DNA from: Diplosphaera chodatii
Lineage: Eukaryota; Chlorophyta; Trebouxiophyceae; Prasiolales; Stichococcaceae
Direction: 5' to 3'
Length of the DNA stretch: 64,000 bases
Assembly: GCA_032358165.1 (NCBI GenBank)
Contig: JAALGY010000054.1
Location: 186,001-250,000, forward strand
This document shows, one piece after another, positions 51,554-62,098 of this stretch. The notes beneath the pieces were generated by a model. The model worked only from the letters and a program-made list of their open reading frames with translations. It had not been told where the DNA came from and did not search any database. Each line of letters opens with the position of its first letter. The stretch's first letter is position 1. Position numbers and translations under genes: made by a program.

Positions 51554-53781
51554 ATGGTGAGCTTTGATGGGTGCAACAAGCAGCTAGAAGCTGCTGTGTT
51601 GCAGTCAACAGCAAGGCGTCTGCCCCAGTGTTGCAACGACATGCATCTGTAGCTAACAGTCAAAGCACGCAGGGTACGTTGACAAATGTACATTCCGATC
51701 GTGCAGGCGCTGCCTGGCCAGTCCACGCCGGAGGGTGTCCCGGCCTTCAAACTGGTGCTGGTTGGCGACGGCGGCACAGGTGACAGCATATACCAGTGGT
51801 ATCTTCGTGCATATATATCTGCACCACGCGTGCAAGGGCTGCAGGCACAGGAAGCTCGGAGTGACAAGGGTGCCTGGTTGCTGAACCTTCGAATGGTAAG
51901 CTGTGTGGGCGGGGGTTCCTGGGTCGAGCAGACAGACGCACGAGGCACTAGTTGTCAACGCTTAACCACATGCTTGCATTCAGGCTTCTGGATATGACCA
52001 TGTTGTGATTTCTGCAGGCAAAACCACCTTTGTGAAGCGGCACTTGACGGGCGAGTTCGAGAAGAAGTATGAGCGTGCGTCCCTGCCGCTCTGACTGCGT
52101 TGCATGGCGCAACACGTGATGCCGCTTGAAGCATGTATATCCTTTGCACGGATGCGCTTGCCGATTGGTAGCTGGCACCAGCTGGTGGATGCAAGGCAGC
52201 TGGCAGTCCGCCGCTCAGCTTGAGAGCTCTGCACTGCATGCTGATTCTTGATGCACCTCAACCTTGCAGCCACGATCGGCGTGGAGGTGCACCCGCTGGA
52301 CTTCACCACAAATTGCGGCAAGCTGCGCTTCTACTGCTGGGACACAGCCGGGCAGGAGAAGTTTGGAGGTGGGCACTCCCTTAACAACTTTTAGCTTTGG
52401 TTCTTTGTACATGTGCGCTCCAGAAGGCAGTCTCACCGCTTCGTTCAGTCCCGCAGCTCCCATGTATGATCGTGAGCCGCTGCGCATCATGTGCTACAGG
52501 GCTGCGGGATGGCTACTACATCCATGGGCAGTGCGCCATCATCATGTTCGACGTCACCAGCCGGCTGACGTACAAGAACGTGCCCACATGGCACCGCGAC
52601 CTGTGCAGGTGGGTTCTGCGCATGATGCAGTGTTGCAAGTGGATGGTCTAGGGCCAGCGTCACATTTAGACGACCGTGATATCGCTCATGTTCCCAGCAT
52701 CTCCGCAGGATGGCTGCCAGTGTGGAGAGTGCGTGGGCACTGACTGCAGCGATCCCTGGTGCTGATGCCCCTGCTTCCATGTGCAGGGTATGCGAGTCCA
52801 TCCCCATCGTGCTGTGCGGCAACAAGGTGGATGTGAAGAACCGGCAAGTCAAGCCGAAGCAGGTGCTGCGCCGTCCCTCTTTCACCCTCGGCGGACATTT
52901 GAATGCTTCACATGTATGCTCATGCCGGCTCGGTGTTGTTCGCAGCAAGATACTCCCCTTCTGCAGGGTTGTCTGCGCATCTTGACTGACCTTCCCTGTG
53001 TGCTGGCCCCCCACTCAGGTGACCTTCCACCGCAAAAAGAACCTGCAGTACCACGAGATCAGCGCCAAATCCAACTACAACTACGAGAAGCCCTTCCTGT
53101 ACCTGGCGCGCAAGCTGGTCGGGTGCGCGCCGGCTGCTGGAGCCCCTGCATCGATCTGACATGACCTCCTTGGCAGCGTCTGCTGCACCATGCCCCTTCT
53201 GTGCCAGGCATTCTGCTGTGAGCAGCGTGCACTCTGCGAACGGGGATCCTGCTCCCTGTGCATTGCACCACGCCTCGTGCCCCTCTGTCGCAGGGACCAG
53301 AACCTGCACTTTGTGGAGCAGGTGGCGCTGCGGCCTCCAGAGGTCGTGGTGGACCTGCAGCAGCAGCAGGTCTGTTTTAATTGGTTGCGATGGCATTTCT
53401 CACCTGTCATGCCGGCCACCACTTGCTGTTTGGTTGAGGTCTTGCCGGGGTGACGCCTGAATGCACAGCACCATGCGCTCATGGGTGCAGCGTCTGCACT
53501 CATATTGTGACATTGCCGCCTCGCATCTCCTGTGCAGGCGTATGAGCAGGAGCTGCAGAAGGCGATGGCCGTGCCGCTGCCAGATGCAGGTGAGCGAAAT
53601 CCCTCCCAGTGTCGTGCTCTTGCCTCCAGATCCACGTGTCACAGCACCACAAGCCTGCTGGCTGCACTCTGATGTGAAGCTTTTACACATGCTGCCAGCT
53701 TACACTTAGACTGTGCTCTGCTGTCGCCCTGCTGAGCTGCGTCCACTGCTGCCTGCAGATGACGATGACATCGCCGAGTAG
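51554..53781 (+). CDS. RAN: Ran GTPase
   Basis: A small nuclear GTPase that drives nucleocytoplasmic transport and spindle/nuclear-envelope assembly. Ten exons (51554-51556, 51707-51779, 52018-52074, 52270-52368, 52500-52608, 52787-52862, 53019-53122, 53294-53369, 53538-53589, 53759-53781) give 672 nt, 223 residues, the normal size. Motifs: P-loop GDGGTGKT, switch I with [36 protein letters not shown] and [14 protein letters not shown]. The acidic tail DADDDDIAE corresponds to the Ran C-terminal switch. The first coding exon appears to be only the ATG, directly followed by a GTGAGC donor; joining it to 51707 gives [11 protein letters not shown], which matches the family's usual N-terminus. 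The alternative, an ATG at 51688 (MYIPIVQ), would read through the acceptor. A TGTAA at 54146-54150 is a candidate poly(A) signal. Confidence 0.95.
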
Positions 53782-54201
53782 AGGGTTTGTCACCAGCGGC
53801 AGCTGCACATGGCGGGCAGGGCAGCCCATCAGCGAACACCATAGTCCTGCAGCCGTTGCGCCTGAGCTGCGTGTGCCAGGTGCGGCATGCACAAACAGCA
53901 GTGCAGCAGCCAAGACGCCAGGTCTTCAGCAGGCATCATGGTGTGCTGCCATATTCACGGCAGCAGCAGCGGCAGCTGCGAGGTGGCTGGTTGCTAGTGG
54001 GTGCTGGTTGCGGGCCGAAGCTCGCACTGACCGCCAGCTTGCCACAAGCAACTAGGAGGTGTCATCAGCATCGTTGACTGGAGCCGTGGAGCGTACCTAC
54101 TAGAGAGCATCTCGATTGGGGAGTGACTGATGACAGAGAAGGGTGTGTAAGCAAGTCTCGCCGGAACATCGCCGGATGACGCTCGAGTGAGAACCGGCTC
54201 T
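53782..54201. other. Intergenic region, Ran to unknown gene
   Basis: The stretch holds the Ran 3' UTR and the 5' flank of the next gene. TGTAA at 54146-54150 is the only element noted. Confidence 0.5.
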
Positions 54202-55747
54202 ATGCACATGAGCAACGATGCATATTCACAAAAAGATCCAGTCTCAAGCGTAGCACCAACCCCTGCTCCGTTCACAACCCGCCAGTTATTTGGGCCGTGG
54301 CCTTCTGAAACGGCCACCGAGATCCTGTCTTGGGACGCTCGCAAGACGCGAGACGGCATGCCAAACCGGCGCAGCTCATCAGTGTGCTGCTTGTCGGGCG
54401 CTGGTGGACACGGCAGGGAGGCCGACGAGGTCATTTCGCCCACGCCCAGCCAGCTGCCTAAGCACTGGACCCACCGCATCGGCTCACTGACCAAGCCCGC
54501 GAGCGGCGGGTATGCACGCACAAGTTTGCAAGGCACATAGTGTTCGTTTCATATGTCAACCCTCTCACCCTTCACCAGCCAGCAAGGTCCGAAGTGTCTG
54601 CTGGCAGGGTGCATTTGTCTACTCCTGAGCTGGCAATCGGTTGTTGGTCGGCAGGGCACCGCCGCAGCCCATGGCAAAGACACACGCGGCATCGTCACCC
54701 GAACTGGCCGCCGAAGCTGGCGGCGACAACCGCAAGGCAGCCACCTGGGCCACGCTGGCGGGCAGCCCATGGTCCGAGGCTGCGCCAGCCGGGCAGCGGA
54801 GCGAGCAACAGCCGGGTGCATGGCAGAACCCTGCAGCGCCCGCGGCGCAGGTGCATTGACAGGAGTTTGAGTTTGAGAGCATCTGGGTGAATCTCCATGG
54901 TGACCCTGACCTTCACACACAGGTGTTCATGGACATATGAGCTGCCTGGGTTCGGCGATGAAGCAACATACAGGAGAGTGGTGCAGTGGGGCACAGCGCC
55001 GGCATTGCAGATGGCATTACTTATGTGCTGGTTTGCAGGCGCCTAACGCTCACTGGAACCCATTCGAGCACGGCGGCGAGCCAAGACCGGGCAGCAGCGC
55101 CACACCTGCGGGCGGCGGCAGTCCCAGCAGCCCTGCAGCGCCCAGCACAGCCGGCAGCGCCCTGATCACTGCGCCGGCGGGGTCTCGGGACCCCTTCATG
55201 CCGCCGCAGCCGCCGCTGCAGGGGACACAGCCGCAGCCGCCGCTCGCCGCTGACGAGCTTCATGAACCTATGACGCAGGACAGCACAGCAGCGCCAGGCC
55301 GCATCCAGACGCCGGAGCAGCTGCGGCAGCGCTTTGCAGGTGATGATGGCCTTCGCCTATGACCTGCTGATGGTGCGGACTCAGCGCAGCTGCCTTGCTT
55401 GGTGCCTCGTGCTGTGAGGCAATTGCCACCTTTGTGCTGGGCCACCCCGCTTGCATTGCGCCTGTGTACCACTGATACTGGGGGGAAACTGGAGGGTTGA
55501 GTGAACTGCTTCTTGTGCACTGCTCACTCAAGTGACACTCGAGTGACAACAGCTCGTGGACCCATTCGCAGAGCGCGCAAATGCTGGGGATACCACATGC
55601 AACCCGCCATCGTTGGCAGCAGGGGGGACACACCCTGCACGCCTGGGGCGGCAGCGCAGCGCCACCCGCGTGATCCCTGGGAACGCGGCAGGGCAGGGCC
55701 AATCGTTCAAGCGCCGGCTGCTGCGCAGCTTCAGCGGTAACCGCTGA
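54202..55747 (+). CDS. Unknown protein, disordered, four exons
   Basis: I do not recognise this protein. Exons 54202-54509, 54655-54850, 55039-55339 and 55572-55747 join with matching phases into about 326 residues, starting MHMSNDAYSQ and ending FKRRLLRSFSGNR before TGA 55745-55747. A start at the second ATG (54208) is also possible. The first exon has a more ordered look (ATEILSWDARKTRDG, PKHWTHRIGSL). The middle is Pro/Ala/Gly-rich with NAHWNPFEHGGE and RDPFMPPQPPL. The C-terminus is basic. No signal peptide, membrane segment or catalytic motif is visible. Support comes from frame continuity over three introns and GC-biased third positions. Confidence 0.6.
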
Positions 55748-56289
55748 CCGGAGGAGAACAGCGGCAATTAGGATAATCTGGGTGGCAGCAGAGGGTGTCA
55801 AGCAGAGCAGCTGCTTGTAGCATCAGAGGAACAGGGCAGACACCCACAGGGAAAGCGTTTGACTGACCAGTGGCACGAAGTGTCTGCATGAGCATTCAGG
55901 AGGGATTTGGCTGATACGAGTTCCCAGCATACAAGGCGTAGCCCACAACAGGACGAATGCCACGGCAAGCATGTGAGTGCAGGAAGTACTGAGGAACAAC
56001 AGTCAGTCATATGTTGCTGTCCAGTGTGCGCTGTTGGAACTTGTTGCTTGTTGCCTCCAGCTGCCTTCCCAAGATACTGACACTTTTGGAAGTTAGGAAA
56101 ACACCTCGTTCTACTGTTCAGCAACACATCCAGTTCACCAGTCGTTCATACAGTGCAGCTCCCAACGCTACCGCACATGCCTGTCTACAACTGAACGCAT
56201 ACCATACCCTCGTGTAGTTATCATAGTCATTCAAATCTCGAACCTCCACCAGCCTCGCTTGTCACGGCGCTGCGTACACCATTTGGCTA
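55748..56289. other. Convergent intergenic region
   Basis: These are 3' flanks of the unknown gene (+) and the HAD gene (-). AT-rich, with no coding pattern. Confidence 0.5.
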
Positions 56290-57710
56290 TCACCCTCCCT
56301 GCGTCAGCTGCTCGGCAAGATCTGTTAGGCTGCAGACCGTCAGGTCGGGCTGCTGCAGGTACGACGGGTACGGTTCGCCGTTCCGCGCCACGAAGGCCGC
56401 CTGCAGCCCCGCCGCCTTGGCGCCGTTGGTGTCCCAGGGGTGCACCGCCGCCAGCATCACCTGCGCAGTGCACTTTTCGAGCTGAAGCATGTGGAACGGG
56501 ATGTACTTGCCAGCTCCTTGAGAGCTGTTCACAGGGGTGCAGGGCCTTTGCAGCGGACATGGGCAGGACCCTCACACCACTGGTGGAATCAAAGCCAATC
56601 AAAGTCCCAACTGCTGACGCCTTGCGGTGGACAATGCTAAATGCACAGAGTGCCCACCTCGTGCGCTTGTAGCCCAAAGCCGGGGGACTCTACTGCGTGC
56701 CGGTATGCGGCCGCCGCGGGCTTCCAGGCGCTGCACTGCGCCACGTCCATCACGGCGTCCACCAAATCGTCCACCCCCGCCTTCTGCAGCACCCCCGTAG
56801 CGATCTCCACCGAGCCGTTCGTCATGCACATCACCTGCGGCCAGGCGGCAGGCACAGTTGCAGCCCTGCGGCACCCCTGTGGGGTCAGGCCCGCTCTGCA
56901 CATGGCAGCGGCATTGGCAATAGCCGTAGCCATGGCAGCTTGGCGCAAACCCCTTTCTGCTGCTGGCATGCTCAGCACACATCTGACTCCTGGCCATTGG
57001 CCATGAGCACATCACCGATGCAGAAACGACGCTTATGTGTATGCTGCCAGAAGAGTCATTTTTGGCTGGTCAATTGGCACCTTGATGCCGGCCGCATGCA
57101 GCTGCTTCAGGGCTGGTCCCACGTCCGGGAAGGGCGGCGCCTGCGAGAAGCCGCTGAGGATGTCTTGCACCCTCCCTGTAGCGACCTCGCCATCGATGCT
57201 CTGCGCTGCCAGCATCTGCTGCAGGTGGAACGCCCCGATCTGTAGCAACCCAGCACAGCAACGACTCAGCAGAAAGAAGGAAGTCAGGCTCCGACGCAGT
57301 CAATGCGCTGCAAATGTGGTAGAGGCACGGCGTCTCAACCGACACCTACGTCTTTGAAGGCTGCAAACCCTCCGGCCGCTGTCGCGGCGATGCCGTCCCG
57401 CAGCACCGAGGCGAACCACAGCTGCAGGTCTTTCTCCCCTGTCAGCCCCGCCGCCCGCATGCGCTCAGCCACCTGCGTTTTGCGAATATGCGACCTGAAC
57501 CCTGCCCTCGGCCGTGCATGTTGCAAGATATATACTTGCACTGAGCAGCGCCTCGGGTCGAGCAGCATCAAGGCTGGAACCAGCTTTGCAGGCAGCTTGA
57601 GGGACCGGAGGTTGGACGTTCCTCACCGGGTCCAGGCTGAAGAGCGTCTGGTTGACGTCGAACAGCACCGCCTTCGGTTTCTGCGGCGCCATTGCCGCTG
57701 CGGCTGGCAT
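56290..57710 (-). CDS. Haloacid-dehalogenase-like hydrolase (type II 2-haloacid dehalogenase family)
   Basis: A HAD-superfamily hydrolase of the L-2-haloacid dehalogenase branch; the real substrate in algae is unknown and could be a small phosphorylated or halogenated acid. Five exons (57627-57710, 57350-57472, 57081-57239, 56658-56834, 56290-56460) join in phase 0 throughout into 237 residues, the normal size. Motif I is FDVNQTLF with the nucleophilic Asp near residue 18. Motif II is MTNGS. Motif III is the Lys in AWKPAAAAYRHA. Motif IV is HPWDTNGAKAAGLQ, typical of the family. The chosen start (57710, MPAAAAMAPQKPK) gives a short leader. The frame stays open upstream to 57944, and that extension is rich in Ser/Ala/Arg, so a plastid or mitochondrial transit peptide is possible. 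Confidence 0.9.
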
Positions 57711-58425
57711 TGCCAGATCTGGCTGCTTTTTTGCTGTGCTTGCACGTGCGTGCTGAGCGTTTGACCTGCTGACAGCTTCGCCAGCTGCTGTGGCGCCAAT
57801 GCGCCAGGCGGTGATGCCGCCGGCGCTTCCACCGCTGGCACTGTGTGCCTCCGCCAGTGGCCTCAAGTATGACACACCTACACAGTGCTGAAGTTCATTC
57901 TTCAAACTTCGTAAAGGAATCACCATCAACATCGCAAGCCACAATGTCCAGGTGGGCGGTGCATGTCCCTGCGGCGCAGCGGTGCATCATCACGCCCACG
58001 CGGAGCCAGCATGAGCCTGACTCATGCCATCTCTGCGCTCGCAGTGCTGATCCAACGCACCTTTCAACGCCGCAGCGCGGTCTCCAGGGCCCGCGGCTGA
58101 CTGCACCAATGCTGAGTGTGCCAGCCCAAACCTATGTGCAGGTGACAGACTTCGCCTCACACGAGCTGCAAGCTGCCGCAGAGAATTCTTGGCATCTGGA
58201 GGGCAGCATGTGCACCTGAGACTGGCAATACGAACCGAGGTCGGCAATCGGGCAGCTGCCAAGCTTGTGCCCCAGTCTTCGAGTCACCAGCCCCGCGAGT
58301 CTTCGAGGGTTGAACTTCACTTTGCGTTTTCTCGGAATCGACGGCGTGCGAGACAGATCCCCAGCTGCAGCGCACGAAAGCGAGGCAAGCTGGCGCCCAA
58401 GGCCGCGGCCGGTGGCCGCGGTGGC
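57711..58425. other. Divergent region between HAD gene and gene 12
   Basis: The region contains the promoters of both genes. Either gene may extend into it: the HAD frame is open to 57944 and the gene 12 frame is open from 58189. Confidence 0.4.
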
Positions 58426-61200
58426 ATGGGGCTGCTGTCCGCCCAGTTTGCCACCTGCTACAAGTGCGATAAGCAGGACAAGAAGGGGAACCTGCAGCGG
58501 TGCCTGGGCTGGCAGCTGCTGAAGCGGCTCGAGGACGACGCCGTGGCCTTCAACAACATCAACAGCGAGACCGCAGCAAAGGAGGACGCTCGCGCGGCCG
58601 CTCAAGCACCGGCTGGTCTGCAGGATGCGAGCACATCAGGTGGGCAGCCAGAGCCGCAGGCCCCGGAGCCCGCCAGCTTGACGGCGGCAGTGCAGGACGC
58701 GGCAGCAGCGGCGCCGCAGCAGCAGGAGCTGCGGGAAACGAAGCGCTTCGAGCTGTTCAACCGCGGCGCCAGCCTGCAGAACTTTGCGCACTGCCCCTTC
58801 CAGGTCGGCATTGCTTCCTTGCGCCCCTACCAACGCTATCTGCTCGTTGATCACCAGCTGAAAGCAGAAGGCTACACAGCGTCCGGCTTGTCGCAGCGTG
58901 CTTGAGTACGAAACCCCTCGGCAAGGTTGTTACTACGCATGCCGAAGACACCCTGCCTGTTTGGTAGTTCGAAGCCAGCGCCTGTCTGAGCATTCCCACC
59001 GTTCCTGTCCAGCAGCAGCCGCCGACGCAGGAGGGGCGGCACTTCCACCAGACGTGCCTGGGCCGCGGCGCGCACCTCAACATGAGCCGCAAGATCCTGC
59101 ACTGGAGCGGCAAGTCCAACTCCAACAAGCGGAAAAAGGTGGGCGACGCAGCTGCTGCGTCGCAGTACATGAGTTTGGGTTGCAGCTTCAGTGGGCACAC
59201 GCTGCTGGTTGCACCGGATTGAGGCGCATGCATGCTCCCGAGATCACAGTTCTGCGCGGTGTCCAGCCGTACCTGGAGCAGATGACTCAGGCTTGCGCTC
59301 ACCAGCAAACATGCCGAACAAGCAATCTGCGGTGCAGGAGGACAAGCGCACGCTGCCGGACAATGTCAAGGTGACGGGCCGCCACGCGCTGTGCACCGAC
59401 TGCGTGGCCGCCTACGCGCAGCACCTGGGGACGCCCGTCGAAGGTGATCCTGAACATCATGCACCTGTCAGCAGACACTCATTTCCTTGTTCTGCTCACA
59501 CATCGCATATTTGTGTGCTCTGGCTGTGTCCGAGCATGCGAACCCGTGACTCGAGCAACCTGCGGCGGCTGAAGTCCATTCAGGAGCTGAGTGCAACGTG
59601 GAACGCACTGCGCGCTGCAGAGATGCTGCCGCCGGAGAGCAACCCGGAGCGGCGGCAGGTGAAGGTGAACAGCCGCCACCGCCTGCACCACGCCGCCGAG
59701 CTGCCCGCCCTGGGGCAGGCCGGCAACATGGTGTTCTGCGCCTACATCTCCCCCGCAGGTGCCGGAATCCCTTTCGTGCTTTTCCTGCGTCAGGGTCTGT
59801 TTGCCGTGTCAGCGCTCAAGCATCCGGCAGGAAGCTGCATCATGCGGTGGGCTGCCAGCCAGCACCGCATCATCGCCGCATGCCCTGGCGTCTCGCTCTT
59901 TGGTGTCTTCAGCCTTGTTGCGTCAGAGTGCCGCGCTGCCATGCACTGCGCTGCTGGTGCCACAGGCCGGGTGGGCGTGTACCAGACGGAGACGTTCAAG
60001 GGCCTGCGGGTTGCGGCGCCCGAGCTGGACCAGTCCTGCATCAACCTGGAGGCGCTGCTCAGGTGAGCAAGTCATATTCCTGGGTCGTGGCTATGCCAGT
60101 CGAAATGCTTCGTCGCATCAAACGTGGATGCGTTGCATCAAACGTAGATGTGTCGCGGTGTCCCACCAGCAAGTGATGTGCGCAAATGGTAGCCCGCGAG
60201 CTTGCCCACTAGCTGCTGTGATGTGCACTACATCCACTGTCAACTGCCAACTCTGTCTCACATTCGATCTTCCCGCCTGGACACAGGAAGCAGGCGGCGG
60301 ACGACAAGCTGGTGGAGCAGCAGCTGGTCATCAACCACCGCAAGCGCCGCCGCAACGACCGCGAAGCGAACGGCGGCGGCGGCGGCAGCGGCGGAGATGG
60401 CAGCGCGGGAGCGCCGGCAGCGCACGTGAGCCCAACAGTCTTCATGCTGTTTCAGTAGGGAGGCGGTCATGCAAAGTTCTTCTTCCTGCACGGGAGGTCG
60501 TTCACATCATCATGCGGGTCAGCCGGGTCGGACACCCGGAGGCTTGCAACTGCTCTGCCCTCCAAACTGCATGCTCAAGCTTGTGCCTGCCCTGGTGCGC
60601 AGGATGCGGTGGGGGTGGCGCCGCTGCAGCCGGCCAACGCGCTGGGGGGGCCCACGGCGCTGCAGGGCGCCCTGCCGGCGCACCTGCAGCAGCTGCTGGC
60701 CACGCAGATAGCGCAGGTGCTCCCGCCGGGCGGCTGCTTATGAGGATTGGCACTCAGCACATGCCTGCTCACTTTGCTTTGAGAGCTGGTGTGCCTCACC
60801 ACTGCTCATGCATTGGGTGGCACGGTATCAAAGGCGAAGTGCTGTAGGGGCGGACACTGTGTGCAGAGACTGCCGCCGATCGAGTGCCGCCTTCAACTGC
60901 AGGACACTGCGCAGCATCTGTGGCCGCCGCCGGGCCTGCAGCAGCAGCAGCAGCAGCAGCTGCAGGCGCAGCTACAGCAGCAGCAGCAGCCGCCGCCGCC
61001 GCAGCAGCCGCAGCTGCCGGTGCTCCTGCAGGGGCCGGCGGCCTCGGCGCACGTGCAGCAGATGCCGCAGGCGCCGCAGGCGCTGCTGGCGGCGGGGCTG
61101 CAGCCCGCGCCGCTGTCGCTGCCGCCGCCGCAGCAGCCGCCGCCGGCCGCTCCAGAGGTGGCGGCCGCGCCGCCGCCGCTGACGCAGCCGGGGCTCATCT
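58426..61200 (+). CDS. Unknown Cys-containing protein with Gln/Pro-rich C-terminus
   Basis: Not recognised. Likely exons: 58426-58803 (start MGLLSAQFATCYKCDKQDKK; the frame is open back to 58189), 59031-59138 (GRHFHQTCLGRGAHLNMSRK, then basic), 59338 to about 59435 (GRHALCTDCVAAYAQHLG), about 59591-59757 (VNSRHRLHHAAELPALGQAG), about 59965-60062 (VGVYQTETFKGLRV), about 60288-60426, about 60602-60718 and about 60902-61200. The pairs CYKC and CTDC with intervening Cys/His residues suggest zinc binding, perhaps a divergent treble-clef or PHD-like module. Basic stretches (NSNKRKK, NHRKRRRND) could be nuclear localisation signals. The last exon is almost all Gln, Pro and Ala with CAG runs. The splice between the exons near 59440 and 59590 is uncertain. 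A transcriptional or chromatin role is only a guess. Confidence 0.6.
60114..60150. repeat. Short direct repeat in an intron
   Basis: GCATCAAACGTGGATG and GCATCAAACGTAGATG lie 20 bp apart (start to start) in an intron of gene 12. A small local duplication. Confidence 0.6.
60937..61010 (+). repeat. CAG/CCG triplet-rich tract encoding polyglutamine and polyproline
   Basis: Tandem CAG codons interrupted by CTG and CCG encode Q-runs of up to seven, then PPPP. It lies within the last exon of gene 12 and is prone to length variation. Confidence 0.75.
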
Positions 61201-62098
61201 GAAGACTGGTTTGAAGACCTGGAGCGCAGTCTGCCTGGCACGGCAGCAATGGTCGCTGCGGCATGCGCAACCCCAGTGCACATCCGCACTTTGCAGTGGT
61301 TTTGCACTTTCCTAGGTCATGACTGCAGCTGGCAGTGTCCAGTTTGGTCAGGTGCTGAAGCGCAGGATGCCTGAAGACGAGCACTACTGGGATGACAGCA
61401 GCAAGCCAAAGACTTGTGAGCTGCCTCAGGTTCTGCCGTCAATCACCTTTTCTGTGAACTTCAAGCATTGGTAACAGACAGATGGTGTGGCTGCTGGTTC
61501 GAAACTTAGTCCACAAGTCACACAACGGTCAAAACACGAACCACACATCTGTGCGCCCTTGCTTAACACAGCACAGCAGCAGCAGCACCGGATGCAAAGC
61601 CAACCTGCTACACCGTGTGCGAAACCCTCAACTCTGGTCACCATGTTTCACCCCATCTCATCACTGCACCGAGTAGTAACACTCGTGCAAGGAAGGTGGC
61701 ATGCATGGAATTGCTGACTGCAATCGAGGCTGCGGCTCACATGTGCTGCTGTCCCAACTCCCCAGCCACCAGCGAGCAGCTGCAAGGGTGCTGCGCACTC
61801 GCATCTGGTGCTGTCAGCACTGCCGTGCATCCCTTGCTACCTGTCGCAGGCTCAGTCACAAGGGCTGCCCACTGCCTGCCACGCCGGTATCAGAAGCAGG
61901 CTGTGTGCTGTCACCAGTCACTAACATCGCCGGCTGGCAGCCACACCATGCAACAGACGCCATGCTTCCTTCCTGCTCCATGCAGAGCTTGCACGCCTTG
62001 ATGCAGTGCACTGACTTCCACTTCCCTTCTACGGCTTCAAGTTGTCACCCATACTTCTTCTGCTGCCGAGCTTGATGGCTTCCTCTTGCCGGCGGCCG
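61201..62098. other. Convergent intergenic region
   Basis: Between gene 12 (+) and gene 13 (-). A 51-codon ORF on the plus strand (61317-61473; FGQVLKRRMPEDEHYWDDS) looks somewhat protein-like and could be a stray exon, but it has no clear splice partner. A minus-strand ORF with three CxxC pairs (61426-61644) overlaps it and has poor codon bias. Neither is called as a gene. Confidence 0.45.

Noticed and set aside
61426..61644. Minus-strand ORF with three CxxC pairs, resembling a small zinc protein
   Set aside because: Third codon positions lack the GC bias of all confirmed genes here, it overlaps a better plus-strand ORF, and no upstream exon is evident.
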